64,000 bases of DNA from Proteiniborus sp. MB09-C3 (GTDB lineage: Bacteria > Bacillota > Clostridia > Tissierellales > Proteiniboraceae), in NCBI RefSeq assembly GCF_030263895.1, contig NZ_CP127161.1:1922001-1986000 (forward strand). The letters run 5' to 3'. Under the pieces are notes generated by a model that ran no database searches, had not been told where the DNA came from, and saw nothing but the letters and a program-made list of their open reading frames with translations. Position numbers and translations under genes: made by a program. The first letter of the stretch is position 1, and every line of letters begins with the position of its first letter. Shown piece by piece: positions 56,405 to 64,000 of this stretch.

Positions 56405-57574
56405 ATGAAGAAAAGAGTAGGTGTCGTTTTTGGAGGCAGAAGCGTAGAGCACGAAGTTTCTGTCATTACAGGTATGCAGGTTATAGAGAACATTGACAAG
56501 ACAAAATACGATGTATTGCCTATATATATAAGCAAAGAAGGTAAGTGGCTTACAGGTGAATCTCTGATGAATTTTAAAAACTTTAAGAATGACAACTTAA
56601 AGAATTTAAAAGAAGTGATAATGACGCCAAAATATAATGACAATAGATTGTATTCACATCCAGAGGACATAGGCTTTTTAGGTAAGAAGCTTGTAGAAAA
56701 TGTGGATGTAATATTTACTGCACTTCATGGGACTAATGCTGAGGATGGAACTGTTCAAGGGCTGCTTGAATTAATAGATATCCCATATACAGGAGCAGGA
56801 GTCATGGCATCTGCAGTTGGTATGGATAAGATAGTAATGAAGGATGTATTTAGGGCACATGGATTACCTGTAGTAGACTATATGTGGTTCTTTAGAAAGA
56901 AATGGTCTACTGATAGAGAAACTGTAATAAATGATGTGGAAAAGAAAATTGGGTATCCTGTTTTTGTTAAGCCAGCAAATCTTGGTTCAAGTGTTGGCAT
57001 TACAAAGGCTAAGGATAGAGAAAAATTAATAGATGCAATTGAAATAGCAATAAGATATGATAGAAAAATAATTGTAGAGAAAAGTGTTGAAGCTCCTAGG
57101 GAAATTAACTGTGCTGTTATGGGATATGATGACAATGTAAAGACATCATTATGTGAAGAACCAGTAGGCTGGAAGGAGCTACTTACCTATGAGGATAAAT
57201 ATATTAGCAGCAATAGTAAAGGCTCAAAGAGTGGAGGAAGAAACATACCTGCTGACCTTCCAGAAGATACAACAAAGCTAATACAAGAAACAGCCAAACA
57301 AGCTTTTATGGCTATAGATTGCAGAGGAAATGCAAGAATAGACTTTTTATTGGATCAAGAAGGAAAAGTATTTGTCAATGAAATCAATACACTTCCAGGG
57401 TCAATTGCATACTACTTATGGGAGCCAATGGGTATCGACTTTAAAGACTTAATAAGCGAGCTTATAGACATTGCATTATTTGCACATAAAGAAAAGAACG
57501 AGAATATGTATTCATATGATGTAGATTTATTCAAGAGAGTAGAATTTGGCGGAAGTAAAGCGAAAAAAATATAG
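56405..57574 (+). CDS. ddl: D-alanine--D-alanine ligase
   Basis: ATP-grasp ligase of 389 residues. The N-terminal VGVVFGGRSVEHEVSVITG and FTALHGTNAEDGTVQGLLEL bind the first D-alanine. VKPANLGSSVGITKA and the ATP-binding central domain follow, then RIDFLLDQEG and VNEINTLPGSIAYYLWEPMG with the metal ligands and the loop tyrosines. This layout suits a D-Ala-D-Ala or D-Ala-D-Lac type; I cannot decide dipeptide specificity by eye. It follows the Mur ligase gene by 130 bp and has AATGGGGG upstream. Confidence 0.9.
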   Translation: MKKRVGVVFGGRSVEHEVSVITGMQVIENIDKTKYDVLPIYISKEGKWLTGESLMNFKNFKNDNLKNLKEVIMTPKYNDNRLYSHPEDIGFLGKKLVENVDVIFTALHGTNAEDGTVQGLLELIDIPYTGAGVMASAVGMDKIVMKDVFRAHGLPVVDYMWFFRKKWSTDRETVINDVEKKIGYPVFVKPANLGSSVGITKAKDREKLIDAIEIAIRYDRKIIVEKSVEAPREINCAVMGYDDNVKTSLCEEPVGWKELLTYEDKYISSNSKGSKSGGRNIPADLPEDTTKLIQETAKQAFMAIDCRGNARIDFLLDQEGKVFVNEINTLPGSIAYYLWEPMGIDFKDLISELIDIALFAHKEKNENMYSYDVDLFKRVEFGGSKAKKI

Positions 57575-57613
57575 ATATATAAAATGCAATAATAACATTA
57601 CATTCTCTTACTT

Positions 57614-57644
57614 GTCATTCTGAGAGCAAAGCTAGAAGAATCTC
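57614..57644 (+). repeat. Dispersed repeat behind ddl
   Basis: GTCATTCTGAGAGCAAAGCT-AGAAGAATCTC, a variant copy of the family seen at 29.2, 31.4, 31.7, 34.2, 49.7 and 60.8 kb. Confidence 0.65.
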
Positions 57645-57735
57645 TAGATAAGTGTAACTTAAGAGAAGATCCTCCGCTATTGCTCAGATACGATATAAGG
57701 CAATGTAACTTATTTAATGCATTTTATATAATAAT

Positions 57736-57770
57736 AAAACAAACATGATTTTAAAATCATGTTTGTTTTG
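57736..57770. terminator. Perfect hairpin terminator behind ddl
   Basis: AAAACAAACATGATTTT directly followed by its complement AAAATCATGTTTGTTTT. It can work in both directions. Confidence 0.85.
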
Positions 57771-57874
57771 ATATTAGGTTTCTTTATATTATAATCTTGC
57801 TAAAAAAGAATTTATCACTTTAATTCAAACTATGCTATAATATGGGATAAGATATAATGACGTTAATTAATTAA

Positions 57875-58090
57875 AGTCAATTTGTTGTTGCTGCCTTAAT
57901 TTCTCCAGCAAAAAAGCTTTATGCTATAGATACGCAATTTATAATAAACAGATTTCACGAAAGGACTTTTGCGAGGGGTGCAAACAGAGAACAAATAAGT
58001 GCATGTAGTGACTTAGGTCTTACTTTAGAAGAATTTATTAGTATAGGACTTGAATCAATGAGGCAAATTAATGATATATTGGGACTTTAA
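57875..58090 (+). pseudogene. C-terminal remnant of an HD-superfamily hydrolase
   Basis: A 71-codon open frame without a start codon reads FVVAALISPAKKLYAID, then FHERTFARGANREQI and LGLTLEEFISIGLESMRQIN, ending in DILGL and a stop. This matches the C-terminal third of the roughly 185-residue HD-domain hydrolases of Firmicutes, as I recall them. The N-terminal part with the HD motif is absent; a stop codon lies directly in front. It is a 5'-truncated pseudogene in the leader of rnr. The rest of the 57575-58111 gap holds a dispersed repeat and a terminator. Confidence 0.7.
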
Positions 58091-58111
58091 TAAAATGGAG
58101 GAATAATATTT

Positions 58112-60223
58112 ATGAACACTAAAGAAAAGATAGTGGAATTTATGGAAAAGCAGGCTTATAAGCCTATGCTGAGAGAAGAGCTTGCTAGAGCATTTGAAGT
58201 TGAGCCTATAGATTATAAAGATTTTTTTAAGCTATTAGATGTAATGGAAAATGAAGGTCTTATAATAAAAACGCATAAGGACAGATATGGTATACCTGAA
58301 AAAATGAATCTAGTAGTAGGAAGACTGCAATGTCATCAGAGAGGGTTTGGATTTTTAATACCAGAAAACAAAGAGCTTAAAGACGTATTTGTTTCAGCTC
58401 AGGATATGAATGGAGCATTGCATGGAGATAAAGTAGTTGTTAGGCTGATTACAAAAAGCAGCGAAGGAAGAAGACAAGAGGGAGAAGTAATCAGACTTTT
58501 AGAAAGAGTAAATAAAACAATCGTTGGAGTATATGAAAATAGTAAGAACTTTGGATTTGTAGTTCCTAGTGATACGAGAATAAATATGGATATATTTATA
58601 CCAAAGTCAGAGATTAATGGTGCAAGGACTAACCAGCTAGTAATAGTAGAGATTACAAAATGGCCTGAAAAAAGAAGAAATCCTGAGGGTAAAATAATTG
58701 AAATCCTAGGACATAAAAATGATACAGGAACAGATATCCTAGCTATCATCAAAAAATATGATTTGCCAGAAGATTTTCCAGAAGAAGTTTACGAAGAGGC
58801 AGAGAGAATACCTGAGGAGATACGTGAAGATGAAATAAAGAGAAGATTAGATTTAAGGGATAAGAATATATTTACTATAGATGGCGCAGATGCTAAAGAT
58901 TTAGATGATGCTATTTCAATTGAAAAACTTGAAAATGACAACTATAAATTAGGAGTGCATATAGCAGACGTAACTTATTATGTAAGGGAGAATTCATACT
59001 TAGACAAAGAAGCTCTTAAGAGAGGCACAAGTGTATATTTTGTAGACAGAGTTATACCTATGCTTCCTAAAAAGCTTTCTAATGGAGTATGTAGCTTACA
59101 TCCAGGTGTTCCAAGGCTAACATTGAGTATTTTCATGGAAATAAATAATAATGGAAAAGTTGTAGATCATCAAATAATAGAAACTGTAATAGAAAGTAAG
59201 GAAAGACTAGTCTATGATGATATATCAGATTTACTTGAAAACGATGATGCAGAGCAGAAGAAGAGATATGCTCATATTCTAGAGGATTTGAAGTTAGCTG
59301 AAGAACTTTGCAGGATTTTAACTAGTATGAGAGAGGAAAGAGGAAGTATAGATTTTGATTTCCCAGAGTCTAAGATAATTCTAGATGAAAAAGGCAAGCC
59401 GATAGATGTAAAAAAATATGATAGAAGAATAGCCAATAGAATAATTGAAGAATTTATGCTCATAAGCAATGAGACTGTGGCTGAATATATGTATTGGACT
59501 GATGTTCCGTTTTTGTATAGAATACATGAGGATCCAGATATGGAAAAGATAAACGACTTCAATAAGTTTATACATAATTTTGGATATCATTTAAAGGGTT
59601 CACAGGAAATACATCCTAAAGAGCTTCAAGAATTGATCAAAAAAATTGAAAATACAAAGGAAGAAACTATTATAAATACATTAATGCTCAGGTCTTTGAG
59701 AAAGGCTAAATACAGTGCTGAATCAGAAGGCCATTTTGGATTAGCAGCAAAATATTACACGCATTTTACATCGCCAATAAGAAGATATCCAGACCTTCAA
59801 ATTCACAGGATTATTAAGGAGTTTATCAATAATAAGATAAATGATCAAAGAATTGATAAGCTAAGAGCTCTTTTACCTAGAGTTGCAGAGCAGTCATCAG
59901 ATACTGAAAGAACTGCAGATGAAGCATCAAGAGAAACCGATGATTTAAAGAAAGTAGAGTATATGGCAGACCGAGTAGGGCAGGAATATGATGGTATCAT
60001 ATCTGGAGTTATGCCTTTTGGAATATTTGTAGAGCTTGGAAATACAATTGAGGGGTTAGTGCATATAAGTACACTTATAGACGACTATTATGAATATGAT
60101 CAACCTAATTATAGGTTTATTGGCGAAAAGACAAAGAAGATATATAGAATAGGCGATGAAGTAAGAATCAGAGTAGTAGGCACTGATGTAGCTAATAGAC
60201 AAATTGATTTTGTTTTGATTTAA
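58112..60223 (+). CDS. rnr: Ribonuclease R
   Basis: A 703-residue 3'-to-5' exoribonuclease of the RNB family. Cold-shock-like RNA-binding domains are near the start (VVGRLQCHQRGFGFLIPE, VGVYENSKNFGFVVPSD). The catalytic RNB domain has the metal-binding FTIDGADAKDLDDAISIE, and HFTSPIRRYPDLQIHR. A C-terminal S1 domain follows (YDGIISGVMPFGIFVELGN). RNase R degrades structured and trans-translation-targeted mRNA with SmpB, encoded just downstream with ssrA. The RBS is TGGAGGA. Confidence 0.95.
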   Translation: MNTKEKIVEFMEKQAYKPMLREELARAFEVEPIDYKDFFKLLDVMENEGLIIKTHKDRYGIPEKMNLVVGRLQCHQRGFGFLIPENKELKDVFVSAQDMNGALHGDKVVVRLITKSSEGRRQEGEVIRLLERVNKTIVGVYENSKNFGFVVPSDTRINMDIFIPKSEINGARTNQLVIVEITKWPEKRRNPEGKIIEILGHKNDTGTDILAIIKKYDLPEDFPEEVYEEAERIPEEIREDEIKRRLDLRDKNIFTIDGADAKDLDDAISIEKLENDNYKLGVHIADVTYYVRENSYLDKEALKRGTSVYFVDRVIPMLPKKLSNGVCSLHPGVPRLTLSIFMEINNNGKVVDHQIIETVIESKERLVYDDISDLLENDDAEQKKRYAHILEDLKLAEELCRILTSMREERGSIDFDFPESKIILDEKGKPIDVKKYDRRIANRIIEEFMLISNETVAEYMYWTDVPFLYRIHEDPDMEKINDFNKFIHNFGYHLKGSQEIHPKELQELIKKIENTKEETIINTLMLRSLRKAKYSAESEGHFGLAAKYYTHFTSPIRRYPDLQIHRIIKEFINNKINDQRIDKLRALLPRVAEQSSDTERTADEASRETDDLKKVEYMADRVGQEYDGIISGVMPFGIFVELGNTIEGLVHISTLIDDYYEYDQPNYRFIGEKTKKIYRIGDEVRIRVVGTDVANRQIDFVLI

Positions 60224-60230
60224 AATTCGG

Positions 60231-60259
60231 TTGACATAATCATATATTTTTGCTATAAT
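60231..60259 (+). promoter_or_regulatory. Consensus sigma-A promoter before smpB
   Basis: TTGACA, 17-bp spacer, TATAAT: a perfect consensus promoter, 37 bp upstream of the smpB start, giving smpB transcription independent of rnr. Confidence 0.85.
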
Positions 60260-60296
60260 TAGACTTGCACTTTAAATAGGTTATGGTGGGGATTTT

Positions 60297-60761
60297 ATGA
60301 GTACAAATACACATACTAAAACTCTAGCAACTAATAGAAAAGCTAGACATGATTTTTTTATAGAGGAAACTATAGAGGCAGGGATTGAATTAACTGGTAC
60401 AGAGGTTAAATCCTTTAGACAAGGCAAGATTAATCTCAAAGAAAGCTATGGTATGGTTGAAAATAGTGAGGTCTTTATCCATGGTATGCATGTAAGCCCT
60501 TATGAGCAAGGCAATATATACAATGTAGATCCTCTAAGAAAAAGGAAGCTATTGCTTCACAAAAGAGAAATAAGAAAACTTGTGGGCTATATTACTCAAA
60601 AGGGATACTCCCTAGTACCACTAAGTGCATACCTTAAAAATGGAAAGGTAAAGATAGACCTTGCCATTGCAAAAGGTAAAAAGCTATATGATAAAAGAGA
60701 AGATATAGCAAAGAAAGATGCAGAGAGAAGGATACAGAGACATTTAAGTGAAAAATATTAA
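60297..60761 (+). CDS. smpB: SsrA-binding protein SmpB
   Basis: A 154-residue RNA-binding protein that delivers tmRNA to stalled ribosomes. Visible are [40 protein letters not shown] and the [21 protein letters not shown] block. The basic C-terminal tail ([23 protein letters not shown]) inserts into the mRNA channel. The gene lies directly upstream of ssrA, and all three partners (rnr, smpB, ssrA) are together here. Confidence 0.96.
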   Translation: MSTNTHTKTLATNRKARHDFFIEETIEAGIELTGTEVKSFRQGKINLKESYGMVENSEVFIHGMHVSPYEQGNIYNVDPLRKRKLLLHKREIRKLVGYITQKGYSLVPLSAYLKNGKVKIDLAIAKGKKLYDKREDIAKKDAERRIQRHLSEKY

Positions 60762-60763
60762 TT

Positions 60764-60790
60764 GTCATTCCTAAGGTTGTGAAGAATCTC
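60764..60790 (+). repeat. Dispersed repeat behind smpB
   Basis: GTCATTCCTAAGGTTGTGA-AGAATCTC, a divergent copy starting 3 bp after the smpB stop. Confidence 0.55.
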
Positions 60791-60886
60791 TTAGATACTA
60801 ACTCTCAATCCTCAAAATTGGTTTTTATTTGAATTGTTTGTTGAGTATTTTAATTCTCAACAAACAATTCTTAATTAATATATTTT

Positions 60887-61235
60887 GGGGGCGAAAAGGT
60901 TTCGACGGGGGTGTGGAGTAAAGAGTAGCGAGTCGTTGTCGCCAAACAACGTTAAAAGTGGCAACTAAAATTAAACGCAAACGATAATTACGCATTAGCT
61001 GCCTAAGCGCAGCTACGTCTACTCTAACGGTCCTGCCCGTTAGAATCTAGGCGCCAAGTAAGCAGGGAACTATTATAGGGGTACTCCGACCTATAATGGA
61101 TAAATTGGAGATAGTGTAGTAGGAAGCCTGTTGCTAGGCGTCCTATGAGGCGATAGCTCAAACTAGCAACTGCACTCGGAGAAGCTCTTTATAAAGTGCT
61201 TTCGGACGTGGGTTCGATTCCCACCGCCTCCACCA
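60887..61235 (+). ncRNA. ssrA: Transfer-messenger RNA
   Basis: One-piece tmRNA of 349 nt. The 5' end GGGGGCGAAAAGGTTTCGAC pairs with the 3' end CGCCTCC before an encoded CCA, and a T-arm (GGTTCGATTCC) is present. The tag frame 60977-61006 reads ANDNYALAA-stop, with the resume codon GCA or the one before it. It rescues ribosomes stuck on broken mRNA together with SmpB. A strong hairpin terminator follows at 61283. Confidence 0.97.
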
Positions 61236-61282
61236 AATCTATAAGAATTTTTACGTTTTGAATAAAATGTAGAGAAAAAAAT

Positions 61283-61324
61283 AAATTGCTATACTCGTAG
61301 TGGTTACGGGTATAGCAATTTTTC
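61283..61324 (+). terminator. Terminator after ssrA
   Basis: AAATTGCTATACTCGTA-gtgg-TTACGGGTATAGCAATTTTT. Confidence 0.88.
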
Positions 61325-61367
61325 TATGCTTTTTATATATGTCTACATGATAAGACTAAAATCTCAA

Positions 61368-61420
61368 AGAGCCAAGGGGACAGAAGAGCCAAGGGGACAG
61401 GAAGAGCCAAGGGGACAGGA
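61368..61420 (+). repeat. Triple REP-like unit AGAGCCAAGGGGACAGGA
   Basis: Three head-to-tail copies of about 17 bp. The same unit recurs at 63464, and as the reverse complement TTCCTGTCCCCTTGG at 63089 and 63702. Each left/right pair forms a palindrome of the type linked to Y1 (TnpA-REP) transposases. Confidence 0.8.
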
Positions 61421-61630
61421 ACTTTGGCTTTTTAAACGAGGAGAATTGATATTACATTAATATCAAAATACAGTAAAGGGTAGATAATTGCACATAAAAC
61501 CTTATTTAATAGTACAAGACAAGAAATAGAATACTACAGAAATTAAGAAGCATTAAAGGTGTATCTATTAGAAAATTATAAAGAATAACTGGTTTATCAA
61601 ACAATGATAACTAAGGCATAAGAGCCAAGG
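61421..61630 (+). pseudogene. Y1 (TnpA-REP) transposase remnant, copy 1
   Basis: The final part reads LRSIKGVSIRKL-stop-RITGLSNN, the well-known C-terminal helix-turn-helix end of REP-associated Y1 transposases, with stop codons inside. The His-hydrophobe-His catalytic region is absent. Some 210 bp are flanked by the REP unit on the left, and on the right by a REP unit that the IS3-family element has split. A near-identical copy is at 63464-63716. Confidence 0.7.
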
Positions 61631-61689
61631 TTCTGAAGTGCACCCCAAAAGTTAGACAATAAAATTAACTTTTGGAGGTGCATTTTTAA

Positions 61690-62217
61690 ATGAGCAAATA
61701 TAATAAAAAAGATAAAATTAAAGCTATCAGATTAATTCAAAACGAAAATTATTCAATAAGAGCTGTTTCAAAAGAACTAGGTATTTCTAAATCTACCATT
61801 GCAAGATGGTGGAATAGCTATGATATTCATGGAGAAGCTAGCTTTTCTATGAATCCTAGAAAATATACTGGTGAATTTAAAATAGAAGTAGTAAAATATA
61901 TGCATAATAACCATCTATCCCTAGACCAGGTATCTGCCCTGTTTGGAATACCAGGTACAACTACTGTTCAAAATTGGGAACGCATATATAATGAGGAAGG
62001 AGAAGTTGGTCTTTTAACTGAAAGACGTGGAAGATCACAAAAACAAGGTATGAAAAAAGATAAAAATGAAATAAATATGGACTCCTTAGATAATGCTACA
62101 GAAGATAAATTAATATTAGAAATCAAAAAGCTTAAAGCAGAGGTTGCCTACTTAAAAAAATCTATAGCCTTAAAGGAAGAAAAAATGAGCTTAAAAACAA
62201 AGAAAAAGCACAGGTAG
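61690..62217 (+). CDS. IS3-family transposase OrfA
   Basis: A 175-residue DNA-binding protein with two helix-turn-helix segments: SIRAVSKELGISKSTIARWW near residue 25, and LSLDQVSALFGIPGTTTVQNW near residue 82. A lysine/glutamate-rich coiled-coil tail follows, which in this family helps multimerise. A perfect A-AAA-AAA heptamer at 62154-62160 lies in frame (TTA AAA AAA TCT). A -1 slip there continues in the OrfB frame and makes the OrfAB transposase. The RBS is TTGGAGGTG. Confidence 0.9.
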   Translation: MSKYNKKDKIKAIRLIQNENYSIRAVSKELGISKSTIARWWNSYDIHGEASFSMNPRKYTGEFKIEVVKYMHNNHLSLDQVSALFGIPGTTTVQNWERIYNEEGEVGLLTERRGRSQKQGMKKDKNEINMDSLDNATEDKLILEIKKLKAEVAYLKKSIALKEEKMSLKTKKKHR

Positions 62218-62297
62218 TAAACTCTTTAAGGCATGAACACGATCTAAATACCCTGCTAGAAGTTGCAGGATTAAAAAGGTCAACATTTTACTACCAT

Positions 62298-63056
62298 ATG
62301 AAAAGATTCGACATACCAGATAAATATGAAAAAATTAAAGAAAAGATAAGGGAAATATATGATAGCAGTAAAGGTAGATACGGCTATAGAAGAATAACTA
62401 TGTCCCTAAATAGCTTTGGCTTTGTAATTAATCACAAAACTGTACAAAAACTTATGAAAGAACTAAATATCATATGCCAAGTGAGAATGAAAAAATATAA
62501 ATCCTATAAAGGTGAAGTAGGAGAAGCAGCACCAAACCTATTGAAGAGAGATTTCTCAGCAGAAAAACCTAATCAAAAGTGGGTTACAGACATAACAGAG
62601 TTCTCACTATTCGGGGAAAAATTATACCTATCACCAATACTAGATTTGTTTAACGGAGAGATCATTAGTTATTCTATTACAAGTAGACCACACTTCGGGC
62701 AAGTAATGGAGATGCTTGATATTGCATTTGAAAAGCATAAAAACTTAGAAGGTTTAACATTTCACTCAGATCAAGGGTGGCAATACAGACACAAAAGATA
62801 CAGTTATCGATTAAAACAACTAGGAATAAAGCAAAGTATGTCCAGAAAAGGAAACTGTTTGGACAATTCAGTAATTGAAAACTTTTTTGGTTTGTTAAAA
62901 TCAGAATTACTATATCTTCAAAAATTTGATGATACAGATCACTTTAAGAGAGAACTAATAGATTACATAGAGTGGTATAATAAATACAGAATAAAGACCA
63001 AACTAAAAGGATTAAGCCCTATCCAATATAGAGCTCAATCCTTATCAGTAGCTTAA
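62298..63056 (+). CDS. IS3-family transposase OrfB (DDE catalytic part)
   Basis: From the internal ATG the frame has 252 residues, but it is open upstream to the slip site at 62154. The true product is then the OrfAB fusion, whose joining segment has KAQVVNSLRHEHDLNTLLEV and KRSTFYYHMKR. The catalytic triad is D in WVTDITEF, D in FHSDQGWQY and E in NSVIENFFGLLKSE, the latter with the family's K/R seven residues on. All are intact. The frame ends just before the right inverted repeat. Confidence 0.9.
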   Translation: MKRFDIPDKYEKIKEKIREIYDSSKGRYGYRRITMSLNSFGFVINHKTVQKLMKELNIICQVRMKKYKSYKGEVGEAAPNLLKRDFSAEKPNQKWVTDITEFSLFGEKLYLSPILDLFNGEIISYSITSRPHFGQVMEMLDIAFEKHKNLEGLTFHSDQGWQYRHKRYSYRLKQLGIKQSMSRKGNCLDNSVIENFFGLLKSELLYLQKFDDTDHFKRELIDYIEWYNKYRIKTKLKGLSPIQYRAQSLSVA

Positions 63057-63091
63057 TTCAAAATGTCCAACTTTTTGGGGTCAGATCATTC

Positions 63092-63463
63092 CTGTCCCCT
63101 TAGATTCCCTCCCCTTGGATTCCCAGCTTTTTCCGCATTAAGCATATTTTATGCCTCCTATAAGTGTACAGTGGACATATTTTTCTTATTGCTATTATAT
63201 ACTAGATATATACATAGTGTAAATATAATCAATATTTTATATTTAGGTTTCACTAACCTAAAAGTTGAAATATGTAATTAAAAGAAGGAATTTACTATAA
63301 AAAATAGAATTTTTAAAGTTGAAATATGTAAATTGAAGAAGGAATTTACTATAAGAGATAGAATTTATAATGAAAAGTATCTTTATATATTTCTAGTTTG
63401 TTTTAACTAAAGCCAGAATGTGTGCATATTACTTACGATAACTATTTCTTGTCCAATATCTTT
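63092..63463 (+). other. AT-rich spacer with no gene
   Basis: Behind the IS lie the other half of the split REP palindrome and a second CCCCTTGGATTC unit, then AT-rich DNA with no credible coding frame. The 72-codon frame at 63063-63281 has no RBS and begins in the IS end. A 54-56-bp tandem repeat occupies 63261-63370. Confidence 0.6.
63261..63370 (+). repeat. Tandem duplication, unit about 55 bp
   Basis: AAAGTTGAAATATGTAA...GAAGGAATTTACTATAA...ATAGAATTT occurs twice in succession (63261 and 63315) with few differences. Confidence 0.8.
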
Positions 63464-63716
63464 GAGCCAAGGGGACAGGAACTTTGGCTTTTTAAACGAG
63501 GAGAATTGATATTACATTAACATCAAAATACAGTAAAGGGTAGATAATTGTATACAATTGCACATAAAACCTTATTTAATAGTACAAGACATAGAAATAG
63601 AATACTACAGAAATTAAGAAGCATTAAAGGTGTATCTATTAGAAAATTATAAAGAATAGCTGGTTTATCAAACAATGATAACTAAGGCATAAGAGCCAAG
63701 ATTCCTGTCCCCTTGG
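63464..63716 (+). pseudogene. Y1 (TnpA-REP) transposase remnant, copy 2, with both REP ends
   Basis: A complete unit of ~253 bp: GAGCCAAGGGGACAGGAAC at the left, the same internal sequence as copy 1 (plus a 10-bp insertion TATACAATTG), the coding remnant IKGVSIRKL-stop-RI-AGLSNN, and GATTCCTGTCCCCTTGG at the right. The near-identity to copy 1 including stop codons shows that it was duplicated after decay, so it behaves like a non-autonomous element. Confidence 0.7.
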
Positions 63717-63719
63717 ATT

Positions 63720-64000
63720 ATGAAAACGATTTTGTTGATTGAAGATGATGAAAATTTAAGCCGTGGTATTTTGTTTGCATTTGAAAAAAACGGATACCAT
63801 GCTATTTCTGCAAGTGGAGTCACGGAAGGGAAACGGCTATTAGAACACCATGAAGTCGATCTTATCATACTGGATTTAGGACTGCCAGATGGCAATGGGA
63901 TGGATTTATGCAAAGAAATCAGGACATATTCCCAAATTCCTATTATTATGCTTACAGCCTGTGATTTGGATACGGACGAGGTTCAAGGACTTATGTCCGG
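63720..64000 (+). CDS. OmpR-type response regulator, N-terminal part (runs off the window)
   Basis: The first 93 residues of a receiver domain: KTILLIEDDENLSRG with the acidic pair, VDLIILDLGLPDGNGMDL with the phospho-accepting aspartate, IPIIMLTAC with the conserved Thr, then the frame is cut. The DNA-binding domain would lie beyond the end. The ATG follows a REP palindrome (CCTGTCCCCTTGGATT) directly, so no Shine-Dalgarno is visible. Base use (CGG, GGA, CTG codons, higher G+C) is unlike the neighbours, which suggests transfer. It could belong to a sensor kinase or ABC-resistance cluster outside the window. Confidence 0.8.
   Translation, partial: MKTILLIEDDENLSRGILFAFEKNGYHAISASGVTEGKRLLEHHEVDLIILDLGLPDGNGMDLCKEIRTYSQIPIIMLTACDLDTDEVQGLMS

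Larger units (their letters stand above)
61634..63088 (+). mobile_element. IS3-family (IS150-like) insertion sequence
   Basis: A 1455-bp element with 25-bp imperfect terminal inverted repeats: left TGAAGTGCACCCCAAAAGTT, right (complement) TGATCTGACCCCAAAAAGTT, 19 of 25 positions the same. The 3-bp direct repeat TTC is present at 61631-61633 and 63089-63091. It has the two overlapping reading frames of the family and an A7 slip site. Both frames look intact, so it may still be active. Confidence 0.92.

Noticed and set aside
53767-57574. Vancomycin-resistance type cluster (hydrolase, Mur ligase, ddl)
   Set aside because: No VanH/VanX/VanY-like genes are present and the ligase and Mur ligase look like a common clostridial set; the response regulator at the window end is over 6 kb away behind mobile elements.
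60977-61006. Small peptide gene ANDNYALAA
   Set aside because: It is the tag-coding frame of tmRNA, not an independent gene.
63063-63281. 72-residue open frame
   Set aside because: It starts inside the IS right end, crosses the REP unit and has no RBS or recognisable domain.

Overview
The window looks like chromosome from a low-G+C anaerobic Firmicute of the Clostridia, of the amino-acid-fermenting (Tissierellales / Peptostreptococcaceae-like) kind. The evidence is strongly AT-rich DNA, clear GGAGG ribosome binding sites, a tandem glycine riboswitch in front of a complete selenocysteine-containing glycine reductase operon (grdX-trxB-trxA-grdE-grdA-grdB-grdC-grdD), a membrane pyrophosphatase and a cggR-gapA-pgk-tpiA-gpmI-eno operon. 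I cannot name a genus from sequence alone.

Layout. 1-10.7 kb: housekeeping genes (nucleoside kinase tail, glutaminase, Nudix, rodA, class V aminotransferase, signal peptidase, queG, glycine C-acetyltransferase, nitroreductase, YlxP-like, nth). The endonuclease IV gene here carries an in-frame internal deletion. 10.7-20.5 kb: FtsA-like protein, DUF2225, ogt, a lipase-like hydrolase, a BtuF/BtuC-type importer without its ATPase, a CheX-like protein, trmL and a Na/Pi cotransporter. 20.6-29.1 kb: glycine riboswitch and glycine reductase. grdA and grdB are each read through an in-frame UGA as selenocysteine.

29.1-41.86 kb is the accessory region and the most interesting part. Three tandem cassettes each hold a conserved strong promoter and a lipoprotein with an HExxH metallopeptidase motif; two of the three also hold a short peptide gene. 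The two peptides (49 and 50 aa) have nearly identical N-terminal leaders and divergent Cys/Gly/Pro-containing C-termini, which is typical of RiPP precursors. The last cassette runs into a radical SAM/SPASM maturase, an M55-type D-aminopeptidase, a fused ABC exporter and a second radical SAM/SPASM enzyme. The block is bounded by a 52-bp direct repeat (3 mismatches) made of the grdD 3' end plus its terminator, so it looks like an inserted island.

41.9-61.3 kb returns to core genes: rpoN, a structured intergenic region related to one upstream of grdC, the glycolytic operon, secG, hppA, an alpha/beta hydrolase, a membrane Mur ligase, ddl, a truncated HD-hydrolase remnant, rnr, smpB and tmRNA (ssrA). 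61.3-64.0 kb is mobile debris: REP-like CCAAGGGGACAGG palindromes, two near-identical remnants of a Y1 (TnpA-REP) transposase 3' end, and an intact IS3-family element that landed in one REP palindrome with a TTC target duplication. The start of an OmpR-type response regulator runs off the window end.
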